This document shows, piece after piece, positions 63,355 through 64,000 of a stretch of 64,000 bases of DNA; position 1 is the first letter of the stretch; every line of letters begins with the position of its first letter. Both the position numbers and the translations under genes were made by a program. Source of the DNA: Amblyornis subalaris (taxonomy: Eukaryota; Chordata; Aves; Passeriformes; Ptilonorhynchidae). The DNA is taken from the NCBI GenBank assembly GCA_018881555.1, contig JACAXG010000069.1:3271403-3335402 (forward strand). The letters are read 5' to 3'. Under the pieces are notes generated by a model. The model did no database searches and was not told where the DNA came from. It worked only from the letters and a program-made list of their open reading frames with translations.

Positions 63355-64000
63355 ACCCCACAGCCGCGTGCTGGAGGACAGACCGTACAGACGAGTGTCA
63401 CTATATCCTAGGGGACAGCGCAGCACTAAAACCAGAAGGGATCATACGTCATAAACGCGCATTTTGCCCAAACCCTTCGCCGGCGGTTCCCGTTCCGAGT
63501 GCAGCCTCCCGTTCCCGCTCACTCCCGCCGGGAGCTGCCGGGCTGCGCGGGGGGCAGCAGAGGGAGCGCCGGAGCCGCGCAGCGCAGCTCAGCCCCCCCG
63601 CCCCGCTCCACACGGAACTGGGGCTGCGGTGCCCCCTTTTGTACTTTGCGAGCGTTTACACAGGTTTTCCCCGCGCCTCGCCTTTACGCGCCTGCCCAGC
63701 TTTCCTCGTTTTCCTGCTCAGAAAGAGGGGGAGGAGGGCTGTTTTATCCACGCCAGAAATGAGTGGTCTCGCTTGGCCACGGTGTGGCGACAAGGCTTTT
63801 TTCTTAGCTCGTTGCCTGGCAGAGACGCTCATCTGCTACTGTTACCTTCGCGGATCCAAGCGTGGGAAAGATTTCTGCTCCACTCCAGCCCTCTCCTTCT
63901 TTTTTTTTTTTTTTTTTCCCACGCGTACCCCATCCCGCTCCGCCCGCAGCACACTTTTTGGCGGCAGCTGCTAACACTTTTCAACTCTGCATTTAATTAA
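63355..64000. promoter_or_regulatory. CpG-island-like segment, possible promoter, cut by window end
   Basis: An abrupt change from AT-rich DNA to GC-rich DNA with many CpG dinucleotides, densest at about 63470-63610, where CGCCGGCGG, CCGCCGGG and GCGCCGGAGCCGCGCAGCGC occur. A CRE-like TACGTCAT lies at 63445-63452. In vertebrates such segments usually mark promoters. Neither the direction of transcription nor the gene can be told from here. An open frame of 178 codons (63464 to the window end) is probably a compositional artefact. By human gene order the next gene beyond RAB3C should be the convergent PDE4D, whose promoters would not be expected here, so identity is open. Confidence 0.6.
63900..63917 (+). 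repeat. T homopolymer in the CpG-rich segment
   Basis: Eighteen consecutive T residues followed by CCCACGCG. It could be the poly(A) trace of a small retroposed insert on the minus strand or simple slippage. Confidence 0.85.

Noticed and set aside
63464..64000. A 178-codon open frame running off the right edge
   Set aside because: It coincides with CpG-rich DNA poor in stop codons, is rich in Pro, Arg, Ala and Ser, and reads through an 18-base T run as poly-Phe. No domain is recognised.
49477..64000. Convergent PDE4D exons, expected downstream of RAB3C from human gene order
   Set aside because: No minus-strand frame resembles the conserved phosphodiesterase catalytic domain. In mammals the genes are separated by more than this distance, so absence here is not surprising.

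Overview
The window looks like vertebrate nuclear DNA, almost certainly from a bird. It is AT-rich and mostly non-coding. It carries three degenerate CR1 LINE retrotransposon fragments that end in the ATTCTATG-type 3' repeat typical of birds, and one solitary LTR of a kind I associate with neoavian (especially passerine) endogenous retroviruses. The only protein-coding gene I can support is RAB3C, read on the + strand. Human 5q11-q12, where RAB3C lies, corresponds to the avian Z chromosome, so a Z-linked contig is a reasonable inference, but the sequence does not prove it.

Layout. Bases 1-37878 are the 3' part of a large RAB3C intron; I saw no earlier RAB3C exon there. This intron holds a 120-bp tandem duplication (2571-2806), a solo LTR (11478-11926), a head-to-head pair of CR1 copies (14722-15808 on - and 16345-18266 on +), a 24-base C homopolymer (26532-26555), and a GGGA/GGAA microsatellite (36729-36816). 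The penultimate coding exon is 37879-38003 (125 nt). An 11,285-bp intron follows, with a purine-rich stretch just after the exon and a 357-bp polypyrimidine tract (42522-42878). The last coding exon is 49289-49476, ending in a TAA stop and a C-terminal Cys-Ser-Cys prenylation motif. The 3' UTR begins at 49477, with candidate poly(A) signals at 50581, 50657 and 51176. The rest is AT-rich intergenic or long-UTR DNA with no recognised gene. Near the right edge a CR1 3' fragment (62713-63343) abuts a CpG-rich segment (about 63355-64000) that looks like a CpG-island promoter running off the window.

How it works together. The two exons supply the C-terminal part of the Rab3C small GTPase: the G4 (NKCD) and G5 (SAK) guanine-base recognition motifs and the hypervariable tail with its double-geranylgeranylation signal. 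Everything else is intron architecture, retrotransposon debris, simple repeats, or a possible neighbouring promoter. I found no operon-like, CRISPR-like or otherwise novel multi-gene system. The most interesting leads are the complementary purine and pyrimidine tracts on either side of a single frame-critical exon, the inverted CR1 pair, and the unassigned CpG island at the right edge.
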